A stretch of DNA of 64,000 nucleotides, from assembly GCA_940337035.1 (NCBI GenBank), contig OW679197.1:37702466-37766465 (forward strand), written 5' to 3'. Positions 1 to 12,861 of the stretch are shown one piece after another; the stretch's first letter is position 1; the number at the start of each line of letters is the position of its first letter. The notes under the pieces were generated by a model. That model did no database searches. It saw nothing but the letters and a program-made list of their open reading frames with translations, and had not been told where the DNA came from. The DNA is from Agriotes lineatus (lineage: Eukaryota > Arthropoda > Insecta > Coleoptera > Elateridae). The translations under genes and the position numbers were made by a program.

Positions 1-3000
1 TGAAACCATTCTTCCCTATTGCTTAGTTCGTCTTCCAATTACTCGCATCCTTATTTATCCAGTGCAGAGTTATGGTGGAGTCCGACCAATAGTACACGCG
101 GTCAAATTTAAATGCGGAGGAATCGAGTATAGTTTTAATCAAACGAGCCAACAGTAAGGCTGCGCAAAGCTCCAAACGAGGCAAGGATATTGTTTTTAAT
201 GGAGCGACCCTTGACTTAGCACAAAGCAAATTGGTGGTGACATTACCGCGCGCGTCAACGCAACGTATATACACGGCGCACCCGTAGGCTACAGAACTCG
301 CGTCCGCAAATCCGTGGAGATCTATCAAATTTATGTCATCTCAAATTACCCGTCTCGGAATTGCCAACGAGCCCAAAGAGCGTAATGAAGAATGGAGTTC
401 GTCGTATCTGGAGCGCATCTCCATGGGCACCGTTTCGTCCCATGACAACTTCAACTGCCAAAGCCGTTGCACGAGAAGTTTCAAAGTTAGAACGCTTGGA
501 CCAAGTAGTCCCAAGGGATCGAATATTTGAGCCATACTAGAGAGTATAGCCCGCTTGGTAACTGATTTGCAACAGCTAGGGTTTACTCTGTAACTTAGCA
601 CGTCCCGCCGAGTATCCCAAAAAATGCCGAGAGTTTTCTCCGTGGCGTCTTCCGTCAAAGAAATGGGCTCCATGCTGCCGCGATCTACACCAATGGCGCT
701 AGCTACTTCACTGTCGTTGGATGCCCACTTTCGCAATTCAAACCCGTACCCCGACAAAGCGCTACTAATTTCGAATTGCGTTTTTATGGCTTCCGCCCTA
801 TTTTCAAAACCAGTCAGTAGGTCATCTACATAAAAATCCCGGCTAATTCTTAATGAGGCCTCTGGAAGCGATGCTTCGATTTCCTGGGCCATTTGTATCA
901 AGCACCTAGTTGCTAGGTACGAGGCTGATTTAGTACCGTAGGTGACCGTTAATAATTTGAAGCATTTTACCGCTGAGGTTTTGTCGTCACGCCATAAAAT
1001 TAATTGGTATTGCGTCTGCGAGGGGTCCACGAGAATTTGCCTATACATTTTGGCGCAATCTGCTTTCAGCACGTACTTGAATTGCCTAAAGCGACAAAGA
1101 ATTGCAAACAACGACTGCTGGACCACTGGGCCCTTATGTTGAAGGTCGTTAAGCGATACTCCGGAGGAGGACGCACAACTGCCGTCAAAAACAACGCGAT
1201 GTTTGGTCGTTGAACTGTCCTCCTTTATGACTGGCAAATGTGGCAAATAAAACCGAGGATGAGAAAGGCTCGCTTCGTCGTCCACCTTGCTCAAGTGACC
1301 AAGCGACTCGTATTCTTTGAGAAATGCGGAATACGCGGTTTTCAACTCGGGATTTTTTGACAATTTGTTTTCTAATGAATATAAACGCTTTAACGCTATA
1401 CCGCGCGAGTCTCCCAGCGATGGAGCATCTTTCCTGAAAGGTATGCTCACGATGAACCTACGCGGCTCCGACGACGCCCGTTTCGTAGTCGATTGAAAAT
1501 GGTCTTCGCAAAATTTGTCATCAGCAGAGAGTCGGCCTGATGAACCGTAAGCCCCCTCGATTTCCCAAAATCTCTGAATGCCGTGCTCGATGCCGGCTAC
1601 ACTTAAATGAACTCTATTTGAAAGCATGAGCGCTCGATTTTCGATGTTCATGTTTCCGCCTAAAACCCAACCAAAAAGAGTTTTTGTTAAGAATGGCTTC
1701 TCTGGGCCCAATTTCACCTGTCCCTGACAGAGCACTTGCCAAAAGACATTCGCGCCTAATAAAAGATCAATCTTTCCCGGTGTATTACAATCTGAATCGG
1801 CTAGCACAATGTTTGGTGGGATCTTCAAATCCCTCAACGAGAAAGAAAGGGCCGGCAGAGGGTCCGTAATTTTGTCTAACACAATACAGCTCAAAATGTC
1901 CTCGTATTTCCCGTTACGGGAGCGGATTCGAACGTTTGCTCTGAATTCAGCGTTCAGAGCCCTGGCACCAACACCCGACAGTGAGGTGATATTACCTCGT
2001 TTCTCAATTTTCAAATTTTGACACAAGTCGGCGCTAACTAAGTTAAGTTGGGATCCGGGGTCCAAAAGAGCTTTTGCCCGGGAAAATGACCCGGAGGATC
2101 CTTCTACGAATACGCTAACCGTGGACAATAAAACTTGCGCTGGCGCCGCGATTGCAGGACGGCTACAAGCTGCTGAAACGGATGCGACGGGTGCCTCGCT
2201 CGGGGAGACGGCCCCGACCTCCCGTGCGTCACTGCTGGATTCTGGCGGTCCAGGACGCGGCGACGAAGTATTTTCGTGCGCGTCGCGCTTTGGACGCAAA
2301 CACAGTAAAGTATGGTGCTTTTTTCTGCATACGCGGCATCTCGACGATGTGCATTTTACCACGAAATGTCCGGGCTTGAGACAATTGTTGCATAATTTCA
2401 AACGACGCGCCTCTTCGATACGAGCGTTTACCGACAATTTTGAGAATGATTCGCAAGCGCTAATCGAATGATTACTATTTTTGCAAAAATCACAAGAGTG
2501 ATTACCTTGCTCTCTGGCTACATGAGCGCGTGCATGACTTTTTTGCTCGGATCCCTGATTTCCCAAACTCGAACCTATTTTCGCAGCTTCCAGCGAACCT
2601 AATAAGTGACTTTTGCTCTCTAAAAAATCTAACAACTCTCGCAAAGTAGGAAATTGTCCGGCATGTTTGCATAATTCCCAGTCAGTCTGCATTGCTGAGC
2701 TGAGCTTCGAAACTATGATATGTATTAGTATGGTGTCGACTGTGGGTTCCCCGTACGCCTTTAAAATTTCCAAAATTCTAACTACACTATCGAGCAGCCT
2801 TTGAACAGACGAATGTGAATCCTTTTTTACGTTCTCTAAACTGAATAACGCATTTATGTTTGATTTTACGATCAGTTTCTTATTTTCAAATCGCTTGACT
2901 AGAATGTCCCAAGCAATGGTATAGTTATCGTTGGTAACTTTTAACGACGAGATTGAACTAGCAACTTCTGCCTTAAGGGAAGAAATCAAATAGTAAAATT

Positions 3001-3535
3001 TCTGAACGTTGGTCAAATTAACGTTGTTATGAATAAGCGACGTAAAGGAGTCATGAAATTGAACCCAATTCTCGAATTTCCCCGAAAAGGAAGGCAAATC
3101 TAAGGGTGGTAATCTTAATCCAGCGAGCTCTCCTGAAGGGCCACTTTGCGAAGAATTTTGACCTACATTCGGTTTTATACCCGAACTGATCTTATTTTTT
3201 GATAAGAATTCCTTTACTGCGCTACTAATCTCGCTAAAATGAGTCATAAAAGAGTCAAATTCATTGAAAAGTTCATCAAAGTTTTCAGCGTCGGCCTCCA
3301 TTAGGCCCTCCATTGACTTCTTATACTCATCCAACAAATTTTGGAAACAACTAAACTCTTCTGACAAGTTGCCGACCTCGTGAGCCTTCACGGGGCTGGA
3401 CGAAGAAATTCTATGAAATAGAGTTTTGAAACGATCTACTTGGGCTTTTATGAATTTGCAACGAGTGGTTAAAGTGCGAGTTTCCGACATGACCGCTGAT
3501 GTCGAACGAGTTTCCACCATGACTGACACAAGCAA
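1..3535 (-). pseudogene. BEL/Pao copy A gag-pol, interrupted and cut by window edge
   Basis: One long minus-strand frame encodes the Gag-protease-RT part of a BEL/Pao LTR retrotransposon polyprotein. From the N-terminus (at 3535) it shows a Gag/DUF1759-type region (LPSFSGKFENWVQFHDSF, about residues 145-165), zinc-knuckle cysteines (CDFCKNSNH; CNNCLKPGHF), an aspartic protease segment (LLDPGSQLNLV, with D-P-G where D-S/T-G is usual), and a reverse transcriptase with DFYVDDLL near 820-835. A TGA at 341-343 interrupts the frame. The same frame then resumes with the RNase H domain (DLHGFADASS; WSDSTITLHWI) down to a second stop at 23-25. Copies B and C in this window run through the 341 position without a stop, so I read the TGA as a nonsense mutation. 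Integrase would lie left of the window. The family is certain; the ORF is not functional as it stands. Confidence 0.93.
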
Positions 3536-3871
3536 AAAACAGCACTAAACGAAGGTGTAATGGAAAAGGACTTACTTTTGATTTGAGAACGTAGTAACTT
3601 CTTGACGAACAGAAAACCAACCCGCTGCCGATCGCTGCCGCTTGACGTGGGACCTGGACTCGGTGTAAGCTCTCGATGGTTGAATTTCCTGGTGTTGGCG
3701 AAGCTTCTTGACGCTCTCCGACGAAACGATGTTGGAGCAATTGCATCCACCAGCTACTGGAAACTTGTACACTCGTGTTTTTTAGCTTCTTCCACATCCG
3801 GCTCGAAGGACCAATGTTTTTTGTACGAATAACTTGATAAGAGGCTTCCACGAATGGGGCCCCCAATTAAT
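3536..3871 (-). other. BEL/Pao copy A 5' leader
   Basis: This untranslated leader lies between the Gag start at 3535 and the presumed LTR. Read on the minus strand it contains TTGGTCCTTCGAGCCGGAT at about 3795-3814. A closely similar box, TTGGTTCCTTCGAGCCGCAT, occurs at 59452-59471 in the leader of BEL/Pao copy C. Near 3867 the minus strand reads TTGGGGGCCCC, which could be a primer binding site for a tRNA with a TGG-complementary 3' end. Only about 7-8 bases fit a proline tRNA, so that is tentative. Confidence 0.55.
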
Positions 3872-4260
3872 CCACTGCGAGTTCCGGTTCAATGGGATTG
3901 CCGGGAACTGCCACTTAATAACCCTAACTTGGGTTCAGTTAGTTGTTGGAGTGAAACAAGACTTAACAAACACGAGTATATTGAGTAACAACGATTACAA
4001 ACGTCACTGATGGACCGATGGTTTTTTACAAAAGCTTCAACTGTTGTGACACGCTTGGATTGGCCACGCGAAAATAGCGAATTGGGCGTAACCGTAACAC
4101 AAAACAACCTGGAAACGACTTTACCAGGGAGTTAGACCGAAACGCAAACTAGCACAAAGCATAGCTGAACTTGCTTCCTCGAGGCTCTGAATCTAACTAA
4201 CTCTGAATTTACAGCGAGACGAACTCGCCAATTCAAGGAGGGGCAAGCTCAAACACTATT
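3872..4260 (-). repeat. possible 5' LTR of BEL/Pao copy A
   Basis: The position directly upstream of the leader is where the 5' LTR should lie. A TGTTTGAG at the right edge (minus strand, about 4255) could be the LTR start. I see no TATA box and no second LTR to compare with, so both ends are inferred from position only. Confidence 0.3.
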
Positions 4261-4714
4261 GGCTGAGGCGATCCTGCGTAGCCAATCGGAGCATCGCACG
4301 TTATTTAGGAAAAATGCTTATTCTAAGAAACCTTAATGCTAAGCTCTCTCAATGAGGCAATTGAACGAAATCCATAAACCCATGATTCCCAAATATGCTA
4401 AGTCGGCTTAAGTTCTAGTAGAAAATGTATCCATCCGCTTTAAAGCCATTAAGGGAAGCTTACAAATTCCTTTCCAACATTAACAGAGGCAAACAAATAC
4501 GGCAAGATGCAAATTTGGCTTTACCACGACCTTTGAATGAGATAAAACAGTTATGACTTGAATTACGTGATTAATTATAATCAAAAAGGTTTTGATGCAC
4601 GCATCTGTGTGAATCAAACACCATTGTTCTGCCACAAAAAATAATTTTCGCTTGCCATTCTGTTTAGGTGTCTCTTCTATCTTAATTGATCTTCTTTTAT
4701 CTTCTCCAGTACTA
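4261..4714. other. unassigned AT-rich DNA
   Basis: No ORF, RNA gene or repeat border that I recognise lies here, between the BEL/Pao 5' end and the LINE fragments. Confidence 0.5.
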
Positions 4715-5120
4715 TCACATATCCAAGTCTTCTGATTTATGTGTTCCTGATTCTCTCCCTTTTGGTGACCTCCTCAATTCTTCGCAGGAATATAATCGTA
4801 GATGCCTATATTTTTCACTTCCGTGCAACGATATTGGCACATATACAGCACTGTAAATCTTTAATTTTTTTGCTTTCGTGATCCCCTTCTTATTGAAGAA
4901 ACTTCTGCTTATGGTATGGTATAATTTTGCAGTTGCACTAATTCTGCTACTTACATCTGCTTGGTATGACCCTTTGTTGTTTATCCCTGAACCACTAAAG
5001 TTAATGCTGTTTACTTGTTCGATTCTCTTGTTTTTTAACCTCACGCCACCAGTTTCTTTTCTCTGGATATTACCATTACTCTGGTTTTGTTTAGATTTTT
5101 TTAATTTTTCTTGCCTCTAG
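4715..5120 (-). pseudogene. non-LTR retrotransposon RT thumb fragment
   Basis: The minus strand carries an open stretch (4715-5044) resembling the region just after the RT catalytic core of LINE elements: SGSGINNKGSYQADVSSRI, then a K..IY.AVYVPISLHGSE segment matching the usual K-(I)-Y-x-x-V-x-P-x-L-x-Y-G-x-E pattern. It lacks the catalytic core and ends abruptly, so it is a decayed fragment. The LINE clade is not assigned. Confidence 0.6.
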
Positions 5121-5179
5121 TGCTGCTATCAGGACCATGTTACTTGCAAATGCGCATTCTGATACTTTTATTGGTCTAA

Positions 5180-5700
5180 AGCCTAAAGCGCAATATATCC
5201 AAGACAAAGATCCTTATAGTAGACAAAGTGAACAGCAAGAGTGTTGAACTAAAAGAAGGTGGTGGATTTGAAGTGGTCAACCAGTATAAATACTTAGGAA
5301 CTCTGATCAACAACGTCGATGACTGCTCACCGTAAATAATCAGGTGAATCCAAATAAGCAAAAACGCTATGACTTAGCGACAAAACCTTTCGAAAAAGTA
5401 TCAAATAACAAGCAATACTAAACTAATAATTGAACCGTAGTATGTCCTGTTCCACTGTATAGAATCAAATTTTCAAAATACTATGGCCACATCTAAGGAC
5501 ACGACAACAACTGCCTTGAAAAACTAGTAGCTGAAGGACGCGTTAAAGGTACCAGATCTCGGGAAAGATCACCGAAAAGATGGCTAGACCAAATCAAAAC
5601 GGTAATGGGGAAACCAATTCATCAAATTAACCATGATGCTCAAAGTCGTCCAAATTGGAAAGGGATCGTCAAAAATATACAGGTAACAGATCATAATAAT
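5180..5700 (+). pseudogene. non-LTR retrotransposon C-terminal fragment, inverted relative to its neighbours
   Basis: Plus-strand frames read VVNQYKYLGTLINNVDD (about 5270-5325), the post-RT YLGxxI motif of LINE elements. Farther on they read GRVKGTRSRERSPKRWLDQI (about 5535-5595), the conserved C-terminal G-R/K-G-x-R-x-R-G-R-x-x-x-x-W segment. Several stops and frameshifts separate the pieces. The fragment is flanked on both sides by minus-strand LINE pieces, which implies a second copy or a local inversion. Confidence 0.65.
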
Positions 5701-5779
5701 CACAATCCTCTGATAAGAAGAAACGACTGGAAGAGAGTTCATTGTTCGCAATAGATTGAAGCTTTTCTCACACATACGT

Positions 5780-6900
5780 TTTATTGCAGCTATTAACTTT
5801 TTTCTTACTTGGCTTTCTTGTAAGAGCCCTGTCGAACGCCTTTTCCAGGTCTATGAAGCAAGCGTACGCTGTTAAACTTGGTCATCTTTTAGCTGATTAA
5901 TGAGTGTGAAAATGTGGTCATGCGTGCTATGATTTGGTTTGAAATCATTTTGGGCTTCATCAAGTTTAAGTTTTACGATTTTTCTAAGTCATTTTTATAG
6001 TTTTATAGTTTTGACAGCTTCTGTTGTCTCCTTTCTTATACAGTGGCATTATTATTGCTACGATACAGCTATGCGGAAGCTTTTTCGTATTTCCAAGCCA
6101 TTTCAAACACCGTATACAGCAGCGCCAGATACGCTTCTTTAATAAGTTTTAATATTTCTGGGGTTATCCCACTACTGCTTACCGTTTTTCCCAGTTTAAT
6201 ACTTGTTAGCCCCTGGTTATTTCTTTTGAACTTACGCGTGGTTTCTCTACTTCCGATGTATTGTCGTCACTTTTACTTCTACCTCCCCATTAGCTTTTCG
6301 GCCACCTTTGCCTACCCGTTTCCTTTCAATAATTCTCGTTTCTCATCTCCTTCAAAACTTTGTACAACTATTTCTGTTTTTCCTGCGGTTTTTCTCCATC
6401 TGTCTTCCAAATTCTTCTCAGGTAGCTGTTTTTGCTTGCAGTACGATTTCTTTAGTTCTGATCCGTTGGAGCTTATATAACTCGTAGTGTTCATGTGTTA
6501 AGCTACATATTACAACTCGTACTTTTCCTCTGTGCTTGTGTTAAAGTATTTTTTCCGCAATTGATTTTTTTTCTTGACCTTCTACTTTACGTCTTCGTTC
6601 CACCAGTTTGTTGGTTTCTTGCCCTTCACTGTCTTGATTGTCCCACATGCTTCCTTCGCCGTTTTCAGTATGGTGTACCTGCAGCAGCTCCAGGCTTCTT
6701 CTACTGTAGTTGGCTGCTCTTTTTTTGTGGCTCTCCATTTCCCATGCTATTATTCCGTAATATTTCTCCTGTACGTGTTCTTCTTATTATTTGTAATTTC
6801 TAACTATTGTGTTACTTCTTTTGTTTTTGTGGCATTGTCTTTTACATTTTCACTCACATTTTTCATTATTTCTATTGTCAGTAAAGAATGATCGCTTCAA
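5780..6900 (-). pseudogene. non-LTR retrotransposon RT palm and linker remains
   Basis: The minus strand near 5820-5870 encodes YACFIDLEKAFDRAL, the RT motif A of LINE elements (F-x-D-L-x-K-A-F-D). Before it comes FKPNHSTHDHIFTLINQL (about 5890-5945), the G-F-x-x-x-x-S-T segment. Farther upstream (6300-6740) lysine-rich stretches such as TNWWNEDV resemble the endonuclease-RT linker. Stops and frameshifts are frequent. The open plus-strand stretches over 6043-6891 are Phe/Ser-rich shadows of this decayed coding DNA. Confidence 0.7.
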
Positions 6901-9060
6901 ATTTCTGAACCCCTCTTTACTCTAAGAACGTTTTTCATTCTGACGAAGTTGTCTTTCTCCTCCAGCTCAAAGGTAATAATGGATATTTTCTACTAGGTTC
7001 TACCCTTGTAAATTGATGCTCATCGTTGTGGGCTGTAGCGCAGCCCATAAACCAGCTAGTGTCAAAGTCAATTGTGCGTACTGCTTTACGAAAAGCAATA
7101 ATAAAAGTAAAATTTCGGGGTGCAGCAATTGTACGGGTGTATTTTAGAAGTAGCTTTAATGTTAAGCTTGACTTGTGGTATCATCATTCAAAGAATGTAA
7201 ACTAGCTGTTCTAACGTCACGCTGCAATTTCTACAGCTAGCATGATCTCCACCTCGTCGCAGCGTGGAACTCCTGGGGCAACAAAAACCCTACAGATAGG
7301 GTTACAAGAATAACCTTTGTGTCATGCAAAAGGGCCAATTCCTGGGGCAGTAAACGGACGAGCACCCGAATCGAATAAGAATGGGCCAGGTAGAAGTAAG
7401 AGCAAACCGTTCTGAGGCAGCCTGTGCATGGCGAACAATGGATCATACACTCGAGCTACGGAATTCCTTTTTCAGGCGAAAGTTACTTCAACCCTCAGCC
7501 CTTGCCCGGATGTGCAATAGATATTGTATTAAAAAAAGGAATCCTTTCGCTTTGCACAAGCGACTTATATAAAGCTAGACAGTCTGGCTTTCCGCCTCAC
7601 TCTCGCCAAGACGAGGGCACGGGTCAGATTCCTTTACATCTAATCGCGAAATCAGATTACGGCATGCGTTTATACTTAATTCCGTATTCATATTTGTATT
7701 TTAAAACAATTTTGACGTATTTTTATGTGTGTAATTTTTTTCTAATGCAAAATAAAAAAGGAATCTGTTTTCCACAATCGGTTATACCTTATTGAACCAA
7801 CTTAAATCCAAAGTGGTGAACTCGTTAAGATGATCATAACAGTTCCTAAAGTGCAAACCACCTGCCTCGAACTACATTAAATAATAAAACAACCTAACAT
7901 AATCCCAAAGGGCAAAGCAGGTGGTTGCTATCTTTCTCTGTTTTCTAATAGTTTTTCATTACCCAACTACCGTGCACCCACCCTTTCGTTTAGGTCCCCC
8001 AGCACATATATGTGACTCTTGCTTTCTTGGCGCTTGCAATTGTTCCCAAAATCCTTCTTTGCTGTGTACTGGAGCATTTTCACTTGCGTCGCACACCACT
8101 ATAACTGTTATTATTTATGCGTTTGCATTTAGTCCGAATGTTAAGATTATTTTGTTAACATAATCCAAGCATCTGATTTTAACTACATATACCTTCCTAA
8201 TTGAACACATTACCCCGCCGTTGCGATTTCGTTGTCGGAAACCCCGCTATAGATCAGTAGATGTTCATCTGCGTAAGCTTGACCAATTCCCTTTTTCTCT
8301 GTTTCAGTGATTGCTAGTTAGCTTAATTGGGTTTTTGTTAATTCCTGAGCCAATTCCAGTCTCTCTTGAAATAAAGCATCTTAAGAGACTTCAATGGTTT
8401 TAATGTACAAATTAGCATATCTGAAAATAGTCTATATTAGGGGTATAAAGTAGGACATGAAAAGAAGCTCAATAAAAGGGTTTTTCAAAAATATAGAAAT
8501 ATACAAAATCTTTCATTTGAAAAAATCGAAATGATTAAATTTACAAATGTAGAGCAGTCTGTATAGCTGTAATAACCGGAGCCACTATTTTACACTATTT
8601 TACACTGTTATTTAGAGCAGCCGCCTGAAGTTTAGCATTATTTTTTTTTGCATAAAATCGTGAATATCTTCAGAAAAATTGGCGTTAGACTCATTCAACT
8701 TCACATAAAGCAAAAATTTTAAGCTACCTAAATATAGGACATTCATTAAAAAAATCGAAGTTGATCTGCAACACCCAGTATGATTGAAGATATGTTAGTA
8801 ATGTGCACTACACTACAACTTTTATGAAAGACATTTTTATGTACCTCTCATAATTTTGGAAATATTTTTCGCCCCTCTCTCGTTGCCGAACTCTGTATAT
8901 GCACAAGCACATCCTACATTCCTTCAGTATTTTGACCATTTCGACGATAATGAATTGAACAATCACTTAAGCCACTTAGAAATAGTATTTAGAGATATCA
9001 TTCCAAACTATCTATTTTTCATAGGTCGTATCGGTCGAAATCTACTCGAAATGAATAGAT
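6901..9060. other. unassigned intergenic DNA
   Basis: No convincing coding region. A short stretch at about 7200-7620 is richer in GC and holds overlapping small ORFs on both strands with no recognisable motif; it may be an old repeat. A short direct repeat (CTATTTTACA twice) lies near 8585. Nothing else was recognised. Confidence 0.45.
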
Positions 9061-9980
9061 CTTCGTCGTCGGCATCCCTATAAACCGATTACCTGCACCC
9101 AACTTCAGTAAGCTGCTCCCGGATTAAGCTCCGGAGGTGAGTCCGGTTATGAGGTTTGAGCAATGCTGAGCTATGGCAGCCGCAATGAAACGAAATAGCA
9201 GCCCTTTATCATCTTCACGGCCGATCCAAAGACAAATTTCGACGATATTGATGGCGCAGTCTGCATAGATCCGGGGGATAACTCCGGATCCCTCATTAGC
9301 TACAAGCTGCTCTAATTGAGCTGCGACCTTTGTAGTCCAATTAGAAGCGGAGTTAAATAACAATACGCGTACCCTTTGACCACTGCTTGACCGCGCAAAA
9401 GTCCTGGAACTGACAGCAAAAGAGCCTTTCATGTGGCTATCTCGCTTATGCCCAAGTGCCTGTTATTCATTTCCAGCTTTGTAATTATCCGCTCTACGGT
9501 TATGGTATAATTCGAGTTTAAATAAAATAGCCCGCTGCCATGATTCAATTCGGGTGTTTGCGCAGGCATTGTCGAGCTTTCGTTAATAGAATTCCGAGGC
9601 TGTCACTTCTTCGGGTGTAATTAATCAATCACCGGTTATGAGCCCCACAATTAAGTTGCCATTTTTGTATTTTGCGGACTCGCCCGTTTAGTACGTGTAA
9701 AATGTAATTAAGTGCAGTTGATTTAAGCGCGTATGGTTTGCTTAAGTATACACACCGGTGCGGCCGTTTTTTAGCTATTGATCATCCCGCGCTGTAATTT
9801 ATTCGCTTCAGATTTAATTTCGTGGAATGCGTCATGCTGTCTTCCGTCACTGCGTTTTACATTATGCATGCACACATCGAATGTTGAATTTACACGTATT
9901 AACAACTATTGCAGCTGCTGTTCAACACGGGGCTCACTGCACACCATATACATATTAAAGTAGCCCATAGCAGTGCTTTT
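9061..9980. promoter_or_regulatory. GC-balanced island, possible cis-regulatory module
   Basis: This roughly 0.9-kb stretch differs from its AT-rich surroundings. It is mixed in composition, not repetitive, and has several homeodomain-type TAATTA/ATTAAT cores (for example near 9620 and 9655). It contains GCGGCCGTTTTTT at 9760-9772, which recurs at 34727-34739 in another such island. A 102-codon minus-strand ORF (9124-9432) lies within it but matches no family I know. The enhancer reading is inferred from texture only. Confidence 0.25.
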
Positions 9981-12861
9981 AATGCTCCGTTTATGCAAAA
10001 CAAGAGGAACAAATTTCAGCCACAGTTCTACTTTCCAACCTTTCACTATTTTAATGAACATTCAGCTTATTACATTTTTAATTAGTTCAAAATAGATAAC
10101 AATTATTAATTAATTTCTGTGTTAGCTACACTATTCATTTCTTAGATATTTTAATTTTCTAGGAAAAAACATCAGATAAACAAAACAAATTCTTCTGTGC
10201 AATGGCAACATCAGACACACTGAAAAATATATAGTATAACACTAGTCGTGCAATTGATAGACAATGGAAGATATGAATGGAACGAGAACATTGTCAGGAT
10301 AAATAAAACTGTAGCAACTATAAGTAACCTACCTCATATAACTCCGACTAGCTCAATTTTCGGCTGCGATACAGGTATGAAAAATGTGGGATTTTTTTGT
10401 TTACTTCACTTTCGCATAAAGGTTTTAGGTTCACACTAAGAAGAAGAAAGTATTGGGCGCCAACAACTTTATTAAATTGTAATATTTCTATAACATATAC
10501 ATATCCAATCTTGTAATTTATGGGTTATGTTATTTAATCAATTATGAGTTTAACAAAAAACAGGTTTATTTACTATCACAGTTCATAAATGACACTTTAT
10601 ACTAAAATATCGAATTAGAGTTTATATCAATTTATGATTTAAGTTATTTAATTAATTACGAGTTTTATTAGCAAGGGGTGTCCCTCTTTTTCTGAAATTC
10701 TGCGCATACAGGTAAGACAAATTTAAAGAGCTCTTTAGACCCTCTTAACCTATTTCTGTTCGCGAATACTGGTTGTTAAATGTTTTATCGGATAACTCAA
10801 TTCACATTTCTAAAGTATAAAAAATGCCTATTATTTGACACATATATGCAGTATAACATTAAACCCTACTTGACATTTATAAAATCTAACCTGTGGTTAT
10901 TTACTTGGTTTCTTTTAACATTGCTACTGAAAAGGTAAGCAAATTTTCTTATTACATTCTTAGGAAGTTATTTACGGTAGATTAAAATTCATAGGTTCAC
11001 TTAAGCTTGTAATTTTGATATATTGCTGGTTGTTACTTAACTGAAGTGTTTCATACAAGTCTCTGTGGTTTAGGACTGACCTAGTAAGGATAAGTCAATC
11101 TTATGCAGCCAGGAACTGTTGCCTTGCTTATCGAGTTGAATTCCAGGTTAACAGGAAACATTTTGATCGCCGGACTAATGAGGGTTTTGGGGGTGAGGAA
11201 TTCATAACGATATTTAGTGGTGGTCTAATATTATCGTCTACTTCAAATTAGGCACTCTAAAAGGATTCGCCGACACTCCGTGTGACCTTATCCAATCGAA
11301 TCATTGCGTTTAGTGTTCAAAGACAATAAAGAATTGCAGGTGAAGTAAAAAGCTAAATTAAAGACACTTCCTTTAGGATGAATACTAATCACCGATGTAT
11401 GTACCTACCAGTTAAATTGTATCTGCTTTTTTTATCATTAGTATGCCCAATGAATTAAATCTATTTACCTGAAAAACCATTACAATTTGATAGAATTAGA
11501 TTAATTATAATCTTACAGATTGCAGGTCTCAAATTCGTATATCCTTTGAGCTGAGAAAGAATTCCGAACTTATTCGTTGCTATCAAGACCAAATTTGTTT
11601 TTATTACAAAACAGGAAATGGTTTTTTTCTTTTATCTTAATTTGAAAATTTCCAAATTAGCCCATTTAAAATTAAATACTAAGTGAAGATTCTGCAACCT
11701 GTACTTCTTCCAAATACTATAAGTTGTATAACTTACAGGTTTTGTTACAATTCAGAATTAGTTTACTTTACTAGCGCTGACTGTGGAATGCTACAAAACT
11801 CGTCTACAAACCGCGGACACAGTTTCATTCACAGGTTATTGGGGAAGATTCTGTAAGAAGCATGAGAAAAACCAGCTTTTATCTTTAAAATTCGACCTTT
11901 TGTTGTATATTGTAACGAATACTAGATGTCAGGACATTACTGCACAAATCAAGAGTAGATATTCTTAAAAGTTTCAGTCGTTGTCTTGAAAACATTGTTG
12001 TTCCTCATTTCGATATGTTCTTTTTTTTACTCTAAATAAAACGGTTATATATTGTGTTTCCCAAGGATCTGCTTTGGGTTCAAATTTAACGAACAATATG
12101 AATGTTGAGATCAAAACTTGACCTGGCTCGCTTGAGTGTGTTTAGAATAGCATTATGAGTACAATACGTTGTAAGCCTTCAGCAACTAATAGCAAATTTG
12201 AATATCTATGTAAATTATTCACTTCAAGTACAAATTTTTTGTTTTTCAAGTTTAGCAATTGAGGCTATACTTTTTATATATAAGATAGAAGTTAAGTATA
12301 CTTTGTTAATTACCCTGCAATGAAAATATTCTATTCACATGAAAAATATTTCAAGTTCCCTTTTGTAAAAAATAACGTTAACACTAGACATTGCGAAAAA
12401 ATCCACAACGATTTATCCATATTTCATAGCAGAAACCCAATACATGGTATATTTACTTAAAAAGCGTTGCCACATTTTTGCTAAAGAAGTACATTTTATT
12501 TTATCAATGCCAAGAGAATGGAGTTGAGTAGCCGTACAGGACGTAAGAAATAATGCTATGCACCTTCAGGCACTTCAGGAAAATCGCAGTAATAATACAA
12601 CGAGCTATTTTGTCATCATCGTGTATGCTCTTTGCTGTTTGTTGGTATAACCCGACCGCTTTCTTTATCTGTCGGAGTAAAATAGATTTTTACCCATAAA
12701 TTGATTTAATTGTTCAAATAAATGCGAAGTAGAAATAGCTATTAACTTTGTGGTTTACTGTTAGGGTTTATTTTCTACACAAAATACAGTAGTTTAGTGT
12801 TATTTGTGTGTAATAAATTTGACTAATTTCTTGCGTCGGTGTTTGGAACTGACATTTTCAG
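9981..12861. other. unassigned AT-rich intergenic DNA
   Basis: Long AT-rich tract with only short random ORFs. No repeat borders, RNA gene or coding motif recognised. Confidence 0.5.

Noticed and set aside
341..343. TGA as programmed readthrough or selenocysteine in BEL copy A
   Set aside because: The other two BEL/Pao copies in the window run through this site without a stop, and a further lesion lies at 23-27, so decay is simpler.
6043..6891. Overlapping plus-strand Phe/Ser-rich ORFs (up to 145 codons) as membrane proteins
   Set aside because: They are the reverse complement of decayed Lys/Glu-rich LINE coding sequence on the minus strand.
9124..9432. 102-codon minus-strand ORF as a gene
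   Set aside because: No recognisable domain, no splice or promoter context; lies in an island that looks non-coding.
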